Shown piece by piece: positions 11,568 to 22,518 of a stretch of DNA of 64,000 bases (positions within the stretch are counted from its first letter, which is position 1; every line of letters begins with the position of its first letter). A program made the translations under genes and the position numbers. The notes under the pieces are model-generated. The model did not search any database and was not told where the DNA came from. It was given only the letters and a program-made list of their open reading frames with translations. The DNA is from Rutpela maculata (lineage: Eukaryota; Arthropoda; Insecta; Coleoptera; Cerambycidae), in contig OW386293.2 of the NCBI GenBank assembly GCA_936432065.2, forward strand, positions 42,689,923 through 42,753,922, read 5' to 3'.

Positions 11568-12306
11568 CACTGTAAATATACATTATATACCTACAGATAG
11601 TTTTTCTTTTAATTAAAAACCACTGCCTAAGGAATCACTACAACCGCATTCTGTTTTCCTACTCAAATTACTTTAAATAAAAATTCTTGTGCACCCAACG
11701 CGAAATTCGACTCTGTACGACAGAAATATATTTGAACTATTTCTCTTATATTACACAATCTCCGCCTGTTTACGTAGACGGCATATTTCATTGGTCAAAG
11801 GGGCACGCCCACCCGTATAAACCTTTTTCATATATATCAATGAAAATAGTATTTGTCCTAGGGCAGATTATACTCTTAAGTGCAGAAATGAGAGGAAGTA
11901 AGTGCAAAGGTAAATAAGATTTTATTTTAATAATACATATAAAAATTACTTCATTGTACAGGATTTTCAAAATAAAACTAGAGTTGTCTAGCATGAAATT
12001 TAATATTTAGAAATAGAAAATTTGACCAAAAAAGTTCTTATTTAACAAGCCGACAACAAGCACCTGGAACAACCATTTTAAAGGCGAGTGGGGCAAATAC
12101 TTTTCTAAATTATTTTTGTGGAAAACATTATTACCTGCTTAATCCCTACTGAATATTAGTGAGAATAATTATTGTATTAATTAAATATATTTTTACGCGA
12201 ATTCTTATAAATTATAATTATGTTTTACACGCTTTCTAACTAAATGTTTTAAAATTTTGTTTGCTTTCTGTTTTTCTATTTTCTATTTTCCAAAATAATC
12301 CCGGAG
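11568..12306. other. Unassigned AT-rich stretch
   Basis: Near 11615-11640 is a diverged match to the 5' flank of hairpin repeat copy A (CACTGC-CTAAGGAATCACTAC). Otherwise no coding or structured signal was found; short ORFs here look like chance. Confidence 0.4.
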
Positions 12307-12502
12307 CATAAAATAAATGCAAAATATTATAAAGTTTCATGTGGGATAAATGAAAAAGAACATAATATTGTAGAGGTAAAGTGCGAAGATTGTGCAGCTT
12401 TTAATGGTGGTTGTAACCATGCAATAGCTTTTGTAATGTGGTTATATCGCCGAAGTGAAGAACCCGATACAGTTTGCTATTGGAAAAATATAGCATGCTT
12501 TA
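12307..12502 (+). pseudogene. SWIM zinc-finger fragment
   Basis: A plus-strand frame encodes about 65 residues with the SWIM-type signature Cys-x2-Cys (KCEDCAAFNGG) then Cys-x-His (GGCNHAIAF), followed by MWLYRRSEEPDTVCYW. SWIM fingers bind nucleic acid or protein; this version resembles uncharacterised insect proteins in which the SWIM motif accompanies a YqaJ-type exonuclease domain (from memory, unchecked). There is no start codon in context, and the frame ends exactly where a Helitron is inserted. It is a fragment of a larger, probably transposon-borne gene. Confidence 0.65.
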
Positions 12503-12733
12503 TCTAATATATAAAAATCTCGTGTCACAGTGTTTGTTATCGAACTCCTCCGAAACGGCTTGACCGATTTTTATGAAATTTTTGGTGTATATTTAGTAGG
12601 TCTGAGAATAGGTCGTAGGCTATTTTTTATACACCTAGGTGATAAGGGTGGCCTTATCCAGAAATTTTCTTTTTATTTTTTGGAAAAAAATTTATAATTT
12701 ATATGGCAAAACAACGTTTGCTGGGTCAGCTAG
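12503..12733 (+). mobile_element. Helitron-type element, tandem copy 1
   Basis: It starts TCTAATATATAAAAATCTCG and ends TGCTGGGTCAGCTAG, so it has the 5'-TC and 3'-CTAG (CTRR) ends of Helitrons and no target duplication. The left neighbour is A (12502), as expected for insertion between A and T. The tail resembles the widespread insect non-autonomous Helitrons ending in GGGTCAGCTAG. It has no coding capacity. Confidence 0.8.
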
Positions 12734-12963
12734 TCTAATATATAAAAATCTCGTGTCACAGTGTTTGTTATCGAACTTCTCCGAAACGGCTTGACCGATT
12801 TTTCTGAAATTTTTGGTGTATATTTGGTAGGTCTGAGAATAGGTCGTAGGCTATTTTCTATACCTCTAGGTGATAAGGGTGGCCCTATCCAGAAATTTTC
12901 TTTTATTTTTTGGACAAAAATTTATAATTTATATGGCAGAACAACGTTTGATGGGTCAGCTAG
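12734..12963 (+). mobile_element. Helitron-type element, tandem copy 2
   Basis: A second copy (~90% identical by eye, 230 bp) starts at the base after copy 1 ends and closes with CTAG followed by T (12964). Seamless head-to-tail junctions without host bases are a known product of rolling-circle transposition. Confidence 0.8.
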
Positions 12964-14699
12964 TTTTTCTATAATATATTAAATAATAAAATATAATGTA
13001 TTACTTAATAGATAAAACATCTTTATTTTCATGTAAACTCTATGTTCTGGCCAGGCCTATAACTAGGGGTGGGCCAGGACGGGCGTAGCCCGTCCTGGAA
13101 TAATTTTCGCCCAACCCACGGCGACCGCAACTGTTTTTTCTTGTGGTAAAGTTACGTGAGACGCTTGTCGCCCCTAGACGAAATAGGTAAGAAACCTTTC
13201 CGGCTTTTATGTCCCCTTCTAGTCGTGGACACAGAAACGAACTTGGAATTTATCGGTCAGTATTTCGAACGCGAAGGACAGTTAGTGGTATTATTATTCT
13301 AGATTTAGATTAGGAATTTTCGTTTTTGAAGTACGACTCTGGACAGCGATGACTAACTCTAACCAGCATGTAAATGACTTCGACTGTGATATTTTCTTGG
13401 CTTTTTTTATTCCTACTAAACTTCTGACGTAATTTATACTTACTCATTTATTTAAAAAATTTATCTCTCTTCTAAATTTTATGTTTATTGGTATTTACCT
13501 TTATTTTTTATTAACCTAATTTACTTATATTAAAATGAGCAATAGGCTCCTGTTTTTTCATTTAAGAGAACAGCTCGGCGCATTGCTTGTTGCCAAAGAA
13601 CTGTTTTCTTTGTGTCTGTCGGTAAACGAATAAAATATTTGTCTGGTGTTGACACCGTCGCGCGTCGTGCTTTTGTATTCAGAAACAATATGTACAATAT
13701 TTATATTTATTTTTGGTGCGGTATGATGACATTTTTATTCAAATCACAGAACAAAACAGTTTCGAAGTTTAACAATGTCTTTATAGCAATATAGCGCGCG
13801 CCCTGTGTATTGTACGGGAGTCGCCTCACAGCTTTAAGCCTAATGACGTCATTCAGCTCGGTCGGATTTAGATGCGCCGTGCGACATTAATAATTTTTTT
13901 TAACATGATCGGACTGACAGAATTTGATAATTTTTGGTAGATCATCTTTTTAAAAGTAGTTCTTCAAGAAAATAGTGTTTTTGGAATAGGTCGAAATGGC
14001 CCTATTCTATAATAAATTACAACGAAGATGTAGGTATGTAATATTAGACTTACCTTTACGCACTTAGCGAGACAGTCGTGTTCGTTTGGAAGGCCCAGGT
14101 TCGTCAGACGACTCTTTTTGGGGCTCCGGAGACTCCTTTGTTGTCGGATTAGATCTATACTACTAGATACTAGTGATAAAGGGTCATCGACGTCGTCTTC
14201 TTCATTCGACTCATAGGATATAGGCGGAATTCACGAAAATGGCCGAGAGCGGGTCGGAGAGTCATGAACGTGTGGCCTCTTCTACCTCACCTCTTCGCTC
14301 CCGACGATTATAAACTAATTTATTTTTAGTTAATTATTAGCTTTCTATACAGGACATGTGTTTTATTTAAGGTAAATGGTAGTGAGTAGGTATATACCCG
14401 TCATGTTAAAAAAGTATTATGCACAAGTACCGTTTATTTTATACTCAATACCAATATTGGCATTAAATGGTTTTATGTTTATAAAACAAACCTCTGTTTT
14501 TAAAAACTGGTTTTCAGCCGTAGGTGGTAGGTACCTACCCATAAGATGAGGCTTAGGTTACTTCACAACTACGATTCATATAAATATGTAGTAGCTGTGA
14601 TACAATAAATGAATCAAATTTATAAATATAATGTCATTTTTATAACATTCTATAGGTAACTGTGCAATATTAATAACAATTTACATTGGGAGTTCCATT
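12964..14699. other. Unassigned; one perfect hairpin and a possible exon-like segment
   Basis: At 13074-13098 lies an 11-bp perfect stem CCAGGACGGGC with a GTA loop, unusually GC-rich here. On the minus strand about 14055-14220 is open and acidic (YESNEEDDVDDP) and runs into GTAAGT, a good donor site; it could be an exon of a decayed gene but I cannot name it. A GC-richer patch at 13795-13885 shares the GACGTCAT segment with 5275-5285. Nothing else is recognised. Confidence 0.35.
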
Positions 14700-15030
14700 T
14701 CTTGAAAAATCTGATTTCCTTAATTTTTCAAAAAAATGGCCCATTTTTGAAGTGGTGTATCTCGGGACCTATTGGAGAGCTGCGGTTGCATTCAAATTGT
14801 AGCAAATTTTGTCTACTTTAAAAGTATACACTGTGACTTTTTCCGTAGGATGCACCTTTTCGAAATTATCCGCCCGAAAATGAAAAAGTCCGAAAATTTC
14901 AAAGTTTTTCCAGCTACACGCAGTTAGCACAGATCTTTCGAAGCTGCAAACTTGGTTTTGCACTACTGGTATCTATCCTAACAATATCCCAAAAAATCAG
15001 AACAGTGCAATTTTTTGCGACCTACGATGT
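14700..15030. repeat. Inverted partner of the 2.15-2.49 kb repeat
   Basis: This is a diverged inverted copy of 2150-2490 (shared AAGTGGTGTATCT, GTAGGATGCACCTT, AACTTGGTTTTGCAC and AAAAAATCAGAACAGTGCAA). No coding is seen. Confidence 0.6.
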
Positions 15031-15364
15031 TTTAAATGATTAGCCTACATGCCTATTTGTTGCTATTTCAATTTCCCTGCTTTTCAATCAGGTAACAATT
15101 ACATAAAAAGGTTGTACTTAATATAGCTCATACTAGTCCGGCGGTAACAGGAAAATATTTCGGAAAGTGGGACTAGCAAAAAATTAGTCTACCTCCTACA
15201 GAATTTCCTTAGGAATCCGAAAAAAATAGTGTTGACCACTCAAAACGGCGGCTTTAATTGTTATTTAACATTTCAAATACAAAATGAATTTTGCAATCTT
15301 CGCTTCTAAAGGTCGTAGAAAAACGTTCGACCCTTCAACTTCTTCGTCATGAGCTCCTCTATAA

Positions 15365-17960
15365 GGTATAGCCCAGTCAATGAAGGTATTTACCCACAAA
15401 AAGTTGCAAACTGTGTAAACTTTTTTTGAATGAGTTCGTGAAATTATGTAGAATAATATCCTGAAAAATTTACATTTCGCTCAGATGCAGGACCTGAAAA
15501 AAAGTGAAAAAAAAATTTTTTTCATCCCTTTTTTCAAAATTTTGAAATTAAGTCAAGCTAGGAAAAAACAAAAAACACGGATGGATAGATCACGTATTTA
15601 TGAACAAAGAATGTGCTAACAAAATTTATCGCTAAAGCCACGGTTTTCTCGGAAAAATATAGTTATAACTCGGAGCGAGATCCATGCATGCGCGCGCTTG
15701 AATACGCTACGCATGACTGTGACACCGACGCACAGTGGGAAAAATATGCTCTTTTTTGGACAAAAATCTGCCGACAGTAGAGATTTCAATCAAATTAAAT
15801 TTAAAAAATGGCAAATACTCTTAAGACATTGTACTTTAGAGTAGTGCTGCGGCAAAGTGGCTTTGGATTAACCTAACCTAAAAATCGCACATATTACTTC
15901 CACATCCAGTGGAAGTATAGAAATGACAAAAAATTTTAAAAAAATGTTACTGTTCAAATAGGCTTAGAATGCCATGAAACGTCGAGATTTTAGGTTTGAG
16001 CAAAAAAATTACTTATTTGGGCAAATTTTGAGGTTATGTATAGTATTCAAAAAAATTTTCAATTTATTTCTAATAAATACATCATTTAATCTTCCTCTTT
16101 AAAATAAGCTTTCGCATGATCATCTACGATGAAATAATTTTTTTCACCCACTTTTATAATAGGGTGGGGGTAGTATTGAGGGTGGCTAATGCTAAATTTT
16201 TTTTTGAGACATTAGCTTCTCTTGTATGTACTAAATACCAATTTTATGGACTCTTACCTGCTTGATTTACCTATTTACCCCCATTTACCCCAATTTACCC
16301 CAAAATCATTCAACGGAATAAGATGAAAATATAACCTAGTTCCAGACATCGTTAAAATACATACGTGTACCAAATTTCAAGTCGATATCTTAAACGGTTC
16401 CAGAGTAATCGTGCGCACAAATAGTTACAGACAGACCGACAGACATTTTTTTTGCTCAAACCTAAAATCTCGACATTTCATGACATTCTAAGCCTATTTG
16501 AACAATAATATTTTTTTAAATTTTTTTGTCGTTTCTATACCACTGGATGTGGAAGTAATATCTGCGATTTTTAGGTTAGGTTAATCCAAAGCCCCTTTGC
16601 CGCAGCACTACTCTAAAGTACAATGTCTTAAGAGTGTTTACCATTTTTTTTATTTAATTTGATTGAAATCTTTACTGTCGGCAGATTTTTGTCCAAAAAA
16701 GAGCATATTTTTCCCACTGTGCGACGCATTGAATTACATGTCACTAAATCAAAATTTGTTTAATCTATATGAGTGCTGGTTCATTTAAAAGATGGAAATT
16801 GTAGCTTTCTGATGCTTTTTTGTTTTAAACAAAACAAGCAAAAAAAGGATGGGAAAAATATACTTATATATATTATCACGCCCGAACTCAATCGTCGCAA
16901 TAAAAAATACAGAAAAAAATAAAAGCCCTTCAAAAATTTTTTTTCTTCATTGAGAACTGTTAAAAAGTATGTACACTTCATGATTATTATGGTTTATTAA
17001 GTTGTAGTAACGTGGATTCAGAAAAAGTACATCTCAGATCATTTTAATTTAATTGCTTGATGATTTTTTTAAATAAATATATATATTGGGGGCTGTAACT
17101 TGCCAAGAAATTGACCTATTGGAAAAAATAAAATATCACTATTTCGGAAAAAATGTGTACTTTTCGAATGTTCAAACACAAATTCGTTTACTTTTATGCA
17201 TTTTTTCGATAACATGATTAATCATATCATAAGAAATTGCTATTGTCACGATCTTATCCTTATAACTATGAAAATATCTTTGATTGTTTTGGATATAAAT
17301 CCTGGAACATTTCCAATACATTAACAAATGTATAAGGAATTCAATGGATATAGTTGAAATGTGGATAGGTGTACCTGTAATAGATACAAGACAGTAAAGG
17401 CACGTAAAAATTCATGCGAGCGATTCAAAGACTTTGTGTGGTGTCTGTGTATGCGTTCATAATTATATATTTTCCCTTCAGACTCACTGATTATCCTCTT
17501 AGTCACGAAGAAAAATGTTAAAAATGTGTAATCAGAAAGAGAAAAAAAGCTTTATTTTACTTGTTAGAAATGCTAAGAATTTTTAGAGGTTCCGTAGTAT
17601 GCTTTTAACCGTGCGCTTGGCCGAGCAGAGTGACAAAGTTACTTCACTATTTTTTTTCGGGAAAACCGTGGCTTTAGCGATAAATTTTATTAGAATATTT
17701 TTTGTTCAGAAGCACGTGGTCTACCCTCCTGTTGTTTGTTTTGTTTTTTCCTAGCCTAACTTAATTTAAAAATTTAGAAAAAATTGATACAAATTTTTTT
17801 TTTTCACTTTTTTTTATGTTCTGCATCCGAGCTGAATGTAAACTTTTCATTATATTATTCTATACACTTTCACGAACTCATTAAAAAAAAATATTCAGTT
17901 TGCAACTTTTTGTGGGTTTCACTATAAAATGATCTCTATCGTCTGGGCTAGGAGGTATAC
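15365..17960. mobile_element. Nested fold-back element with interrupted right arm
   Basis: Outer arms are 15365-15730 and 17610-17955, sharing ACCCACAAAAAGTTGCAAACTG, GAGTTCGTGAAA and GCTAAAGCCACGGTTTTC, inverted. Inner arms 15733-15893 and 16563-16722 are nearly perfect inverted copies (CCCACTGTGCG, CTCTAAAGTACAATGTCTTAAGAG, CTAACCTAAAAATCGCA). Hairpin repeat copy C sits exactly in the loop. The right arm is split by ~890 bp (16723-17609) of unidentified AT-rich DNA. Confidence 0.8.
15894..16562. mobile_element. Hairpin-ended repeat family, copy C (best preserved)
   Basis: It starts with the hairpin ACTTCCAC-ATCCA-GTGGAAGT (about 15896-15916) and ends with its mirror image near 16540-16560, whose 5' stem is eroded (ATACCACTGGATGTGGAAGTA). 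Both ends are therefore inverted repeats that are themselves hairpins. The CTAAGCCTATTTGAACA segment appears near both ends in opposite orientation (15950-15970, 16485-16507), so subterminal inverted repeats extend ~100 bp. No ORF. Confidence 0.8.
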
Positions 17961-18199
17961 GCAAAAAACGAATCTTTGATTGTTAATATCTTCGAATCCT
18001 CGAACTTTGAAGTACACATCGGCACTATATAACTTTTGGTCCTTGTGCTATTCCCTAATTACTGTCCAAATTTTACGTCAATCGGTTTTGTACGAAAGAA
18101 TTCTGAGCGAAAAACCGTCAAACACTGGACTACCAATATTTCTGGTATTATGAACGTTTTCTTTTTTTTTTTATTAAAACTGATTTAAAATCTAAAAAT
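17961..18199. other. Unassigned
   Basis: No feature is recognised. The 5'-truncation point of the next LINE lies near its right edge. Confidence 0.4.
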
Positions 18200-20366
18200 G
18201 TGATGCCGATCATCTACGAAGCTAATATTACAGATCACTTTCCCATTATACTTTTAATACACCTCGAAAAGTATGAAAAACTCTCAAGAAATAAAACCCA
18301 CTATAAATATTACATAAATTACAATAATTTGAAAAAGGACTTACAAAAAGAAAATTGGCAGGCTGTTTACAACAATGAAAATATCGATGAAATAACAGAA
18401 ATATTTGTTGACAAATTAAAATTTTATATACAAAAAAATACAAAAACTGTTAAACTTAAAAATAATAACACTAAGAAATCCGAATGGATAACAAATAGTC
18501 TTCTCAATTCCATTAATATTAAATACCAAATGTTAAGAAATTTAAAAAAGAATCCAACAGACAAAAACATTGAAAATAATTACAAAAACTATAGAAATAA
18601 ACTAAATCATTTAATTAAAAAAACTAAAAAGGACTTTTATAAGAAAAAAATAGACCAAAATAATAAATCATCTAAAAACCTTTGGGACACTGTAAATGAG
18701 CTATGTAAAAAAAAACAGAAACCAAACTACTATACATAAGATAATAAATGAAAAAAATGTAGAAATAACAAATGAAGAGGATATTGCTAATTGTTTTAAT
18801 GAACACTACAGTGACTTAGGAGAAAAGTATGCTGAAAAAATAAATGCACCACAGAATTTCGAACAATTGTAATTGAAAACTCTATGTACTTATTTAACAC
18901 TACCGAAAATGACGTTAAACGTATAATTAATCAGCTAAAACCTAGAAAGTCTCCCGGGTATGGCGAAATATGTTCAGAAACTTTAAAAGAAATTTCACTG
19001 GAAATTTCAAAACACCTAATATTTTTAATTAATAAAACATTTAATAAAGAATGTTTTCCAAAAATTTTGAAAATGGGTGTTATAAAGCCTTTACATAAAA
19101 ATGGAGATGTTAACCAAATATCGAATTATAGACCAGTGTCGCTAATTTCCAACTTAGCTAAAATATATGAAAAAGTGATAAAAAGTAGAATTACAAAATT
19201 TATCAATAAACATAATATTATTTCAGAAAAGCAATTTAGGTTTAGAGAAAAAAAATCTACTGAGGATGCAATCGCGTATCTTACCCAATTTATTTACAAA
19301 GCACTAGATGAAAGAAAGCCAACGTTATGCATTTTTGTAGATCTCGCGAAAGCGTTTGATACTGTGTCCCATGAAAAATTGTTAATAAAATTGCATAACT
19401 ATGGAATCAGGGGACATGTTCTTCGTCTATTGCAAAGCTACCTTTCGGAAAGACAACAGTTTGTAAAAATTGGTGATACATTCAGTTTACCCAGAATTAT
19501 AAAATACGGAGTGCCACAGGGAACTGTTCTTGGCCCGGTTTTATTCACACTTTATATAAACAGTCTTTTTTCTCTAGACACAAAGGGATCAATAGTTAGT
19601 TTCGCAGCTAATAAAAAAGTGGTTTGATTCCAACCTTCTTACAGTAAACTTAAATAAAACAAAATATCTACCTTTTACATCTTACGCAAACAACCTTCCT
19701 GACTTTGGTCCATTGCAAATTGATGCTGATACAGAAATTCCAGAAGCACAGTCAATTAAATATTTAGGTATAGTTATAGACAGACACCTGCGATGGGATA
19801 TACAAATAAATCATATTATAAAAAAGCTTAGAGGATTACTACCACGTTTTAAATATTTAAAAACTTACCTAGATATTAAGCAATTACAAACTATATACTA
19901 CGCTTTAGTTCAAAGTCAATTTTCATATGGAATAATCAATTGGGGAGGAGTAAATGACTGTCACCTTAAGAACCTAAACACTATCCAGAAGTGGATACTA
20001 AAGATTATGTATAACAAACCATATATGTATTCAAGTGACGAACTATATAAAATAAGCAATATTTTGGATATCCGACAACTATTTTGTTTCAACATTTTAA
20101 TACACAGTTTTAAAAATAAAATACATTATAATTTAACTGATCATAAATATCAAACAAGGAACAAAACTAATAGAACATATCAGAAACCAAGATGCTTAAA
20201 AACGATAGGTAATAGACATTTTACTTACCTTGCACCATGTATTCACAACATCTTACCAGCGAATCTCAAAAATATTCAGAAAAAAAATGTTTATAAACAG
20301 GAAATAAAGAAATGGTTGCTCGCTACACCAAGACAAACCATACATATTCTTATTAATCAAAATTAA
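18200..20366 (+). pseudogene. LINE ORF2 (Jockey/CR1-like), 5'-truncated and inactivated
   Basis: It encodes the end of the endonuclease (ITDHFPII near 18230), a linker, and most of the reverse transcriptase that copies LINE RNA into the target. RT landmarks are SPGYGEICSETL (~18950), HKNGDVNQISNYRPVSL (~19095-19145), DLAKAFDTVS (~19345) and YGVPQGTVLGPVLF (~19505-19545). KYLGIVIDRHLRWD (~19760) follows it. The catalytic FADD box reads FAAN near 19602, so both aspartates are lost. Frameshifts occur in the A-run near 18710, near 18870 and near 19620. The protein ends in a plausible C-terminus at 20366. It lacks ORF1 and most of the endonuclease. Confidence 0.9.
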
Positions 20367-20695
20367 AAAAAAAAAAAAATACGAATAAAAATTTAAACGT
20401 GAGTTAGTAGTATATGTCTTTATGTGTGTGTGTGTGTACGCGCGCTCACATGCATGTGTGTGTGCGTGCGTGTGTATCACAAACAAGTAGGCATTGTGCC
20501 TATTTTTGTGAATTTTCGTTGTTTATTTTTCAAATGTTATTAATTAACACATATTAAATTATTTACTTTTCTAAAAATATACACATGTATATGTACGTAT
20601 GTATGTATGTATATATGAATTATTGTACAACTTTGTAATTAACCAGATTGTAAATATTTTGAAAATAAACACTATTATTATATTATTATATATAA
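20367..20695 (+). mobile_element. 3' UTR and tail of the preceding LINE
   Basis: After an A-run (20366-20380) comes a GT/GC-alternating tract (20420-20475), a GTAT tract (20590-20615) and a terminal AATAAACACTATTATTATATT tail (20665-20695). A short tandem ATT tail is typical of CR1/Jockey-like LINEs. Confidence 0.6.
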
Positions 20696-22249
20696 CAATG
20701 ATGTCAAATATACCGTTGGAAAGCGCGTTTTCTCCTGATTAATAATCATTAATAATATAGGTTAATAAAATAAAAACACGAGTTATATAGGGAAAGGTAG
20801 AAATGTGTCACAAAACTTTGGCGGCCATATTGATTACGTCATCAGCACCGCTAGAGGGCCGGGAAAATTTGTGTCCCGGGCTTTTTAGACTCGCCTACCC
20901 ATGTACTATCTGAAACCAAAGGGGCGCATTGGTTACCAGATGTGAAATCTTTTGGTATAATTTTCAGCTACCCGACCCCACTATAATGATATTATGAGAA
21001 ATAGTACATATTTTTAACCTTAATAAAATGCACTTCGTCCAGTTGCAAAATATTAATTATTTTTTTGCAATTAATTTATAAAAAGAAAAATTCAAACTGT
21101 TATATTAGAAGATCAAATTAATATTTTACAATTCCCTGTCGGTAAATACATTGTATTTGATGAACATTTACATAATCAAAAAGAATATTGCAAAATAATT
21201 TTAATTTGCGACTTTTTTACGCAAAAAATCAATTTTTCAAATTAAACAAATATAAACATCTCAGTGGAATTTGCATAAAATTTATTGCAACCAACGGCAT
21301 TTTAATTGTCATAAAAAAACACAAACTGAAAAAAAATGTGCTCCGATGCTTTGGAGCCGAGATATGAAGAATTCACGTTTCTTTCGATTACGGTGAAATT
21401 TGAAAGTATTTTTACTTGAAAATTTAACTGAATATTTCTCAGAGTGTGTGCTTCACTTACAAAAGATGTTATCTCTATATACATAAATGGACCATGGAAA
21501 AAAAATCGAGAAAATTGCATATTTGGCGCTCGCGCTGATGCTAGACGTCAAATCCTCCTCCACCTTCACAGTTTCACCGCGGCGATAGCTTTATTTCTCT
21601 TTTTCTCTCCTTCGGGAGTGACTAGATAACCGTTGTTTTTTTTTTTAATTCGACTTACTTTTTTAAATGGAAAAATGATTGATGATGAATTGTATATTGC
21701 TTCTTTTAGCAGCAGTTATTATTATCACAAGCACTCTCAGTTTCACATTTGGGTTCCAAATTGTATCCCAACGATGCGTAACAGGATGAATCATTGTGAT
21801 CTTGTAATGCGGCCGTTTATCCTGCAATATAATGTAACGTTAAAGATTGAATTCTAATATTATCATGCATCAACTTATCACTAATAAAAATAAAATGCTT
21901 GAGACACACCTGCAAAATCATTCCTACTGCTTGTAAGCAGTTGAAGTCTTTTACGTAATCATTGAGGTTATTTTATAAAAACTGCCACTGTTTGGGATTA
22001 CCACACTTCCACAATTAATAATACACTATAAACGTGTCATTTAGTATGATATTGTATATTTTTTGGTAACGATTTCGGTATTAGAGAAAATATTGTACGC
22101 AATTCGTGTGTAAAGTTATTTCACTCATGGGATTGTCGAACTCGGCTACGACTATTGTGACAAAATTACAATTTGTGAAAAAATATCACTTTACACACTT
22201 GTTGTATAAATAATTATTTTAGAAATATTTCATGCCTTTTTAATGTGTT
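20696..22249. other. Unassigned intergenic DNA
   Basis: No supported gene. A GC-richer segment near 20815-20885 (GGCGGCCATATTGATTACGTCATC) stands out from AT-rich surroundings. A 61-codon ORF at 21444-21629 lacks any recognisable motif. No inverted ends were found. Confidence 0.4.
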
Positions 22250-22284
22250 TAAAAACTAAAATCCATTATGGGGCACCTTGAATA

Positions 22285-22442
22285 ATGTACATTGGTACAT
22301 TTAAGTAAACATGAATCAATATCATCTATATTATTCCATTTTGTATATAAAATTATTTCGGTGCAAGTGCATATCACAGTCACGATACAATTTTAAAAAG
22401 GACTCGTTCCTTGCTTCTTAATGATATATTCTTTCCGTTATA
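22285..22442 (+). promoter_or_regulatory. Conserved upstream block of IR-1
   Basis: The sequence before IR-1 is nearly the same as that before IR-2 (40247-40395): TACATTTAAGTAAACATGAATC, GTGCAAGTG-ATATCACAGTCACGATAC, TTTTAAAAAG-ACTCGTTCC and TTCTTAATGATATATTCTTTCCGTTA. A shorter version precedes IR-3. TTTTAAAAAG (22400-22409) is TATA-like. Conservation across three paralogues suggests promoter and 5' UTR, though duplication age alone could explain it for IR-1/IR-2. Confidence 0.5.
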
Positions 22443-22518
22443 AAATAATTTACTCACAATCATATGGCTAGTAAAGCAATCACGTCATGAAATATGTTTC
22501 CTACAAAGACATTCTAAA

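Noticed and set aside
11687..11917. ORF 11687-11917 and its antisense partner as genes
   Set aside because: Low-complexity composition, no motif, no splice or promoter context.
14235..14312. Small plus-strand ORF MAESGSESHERVASS
   Set aside because: 26 codons only, no conserved motif, and overlaps an alternative minus-strand open segment.
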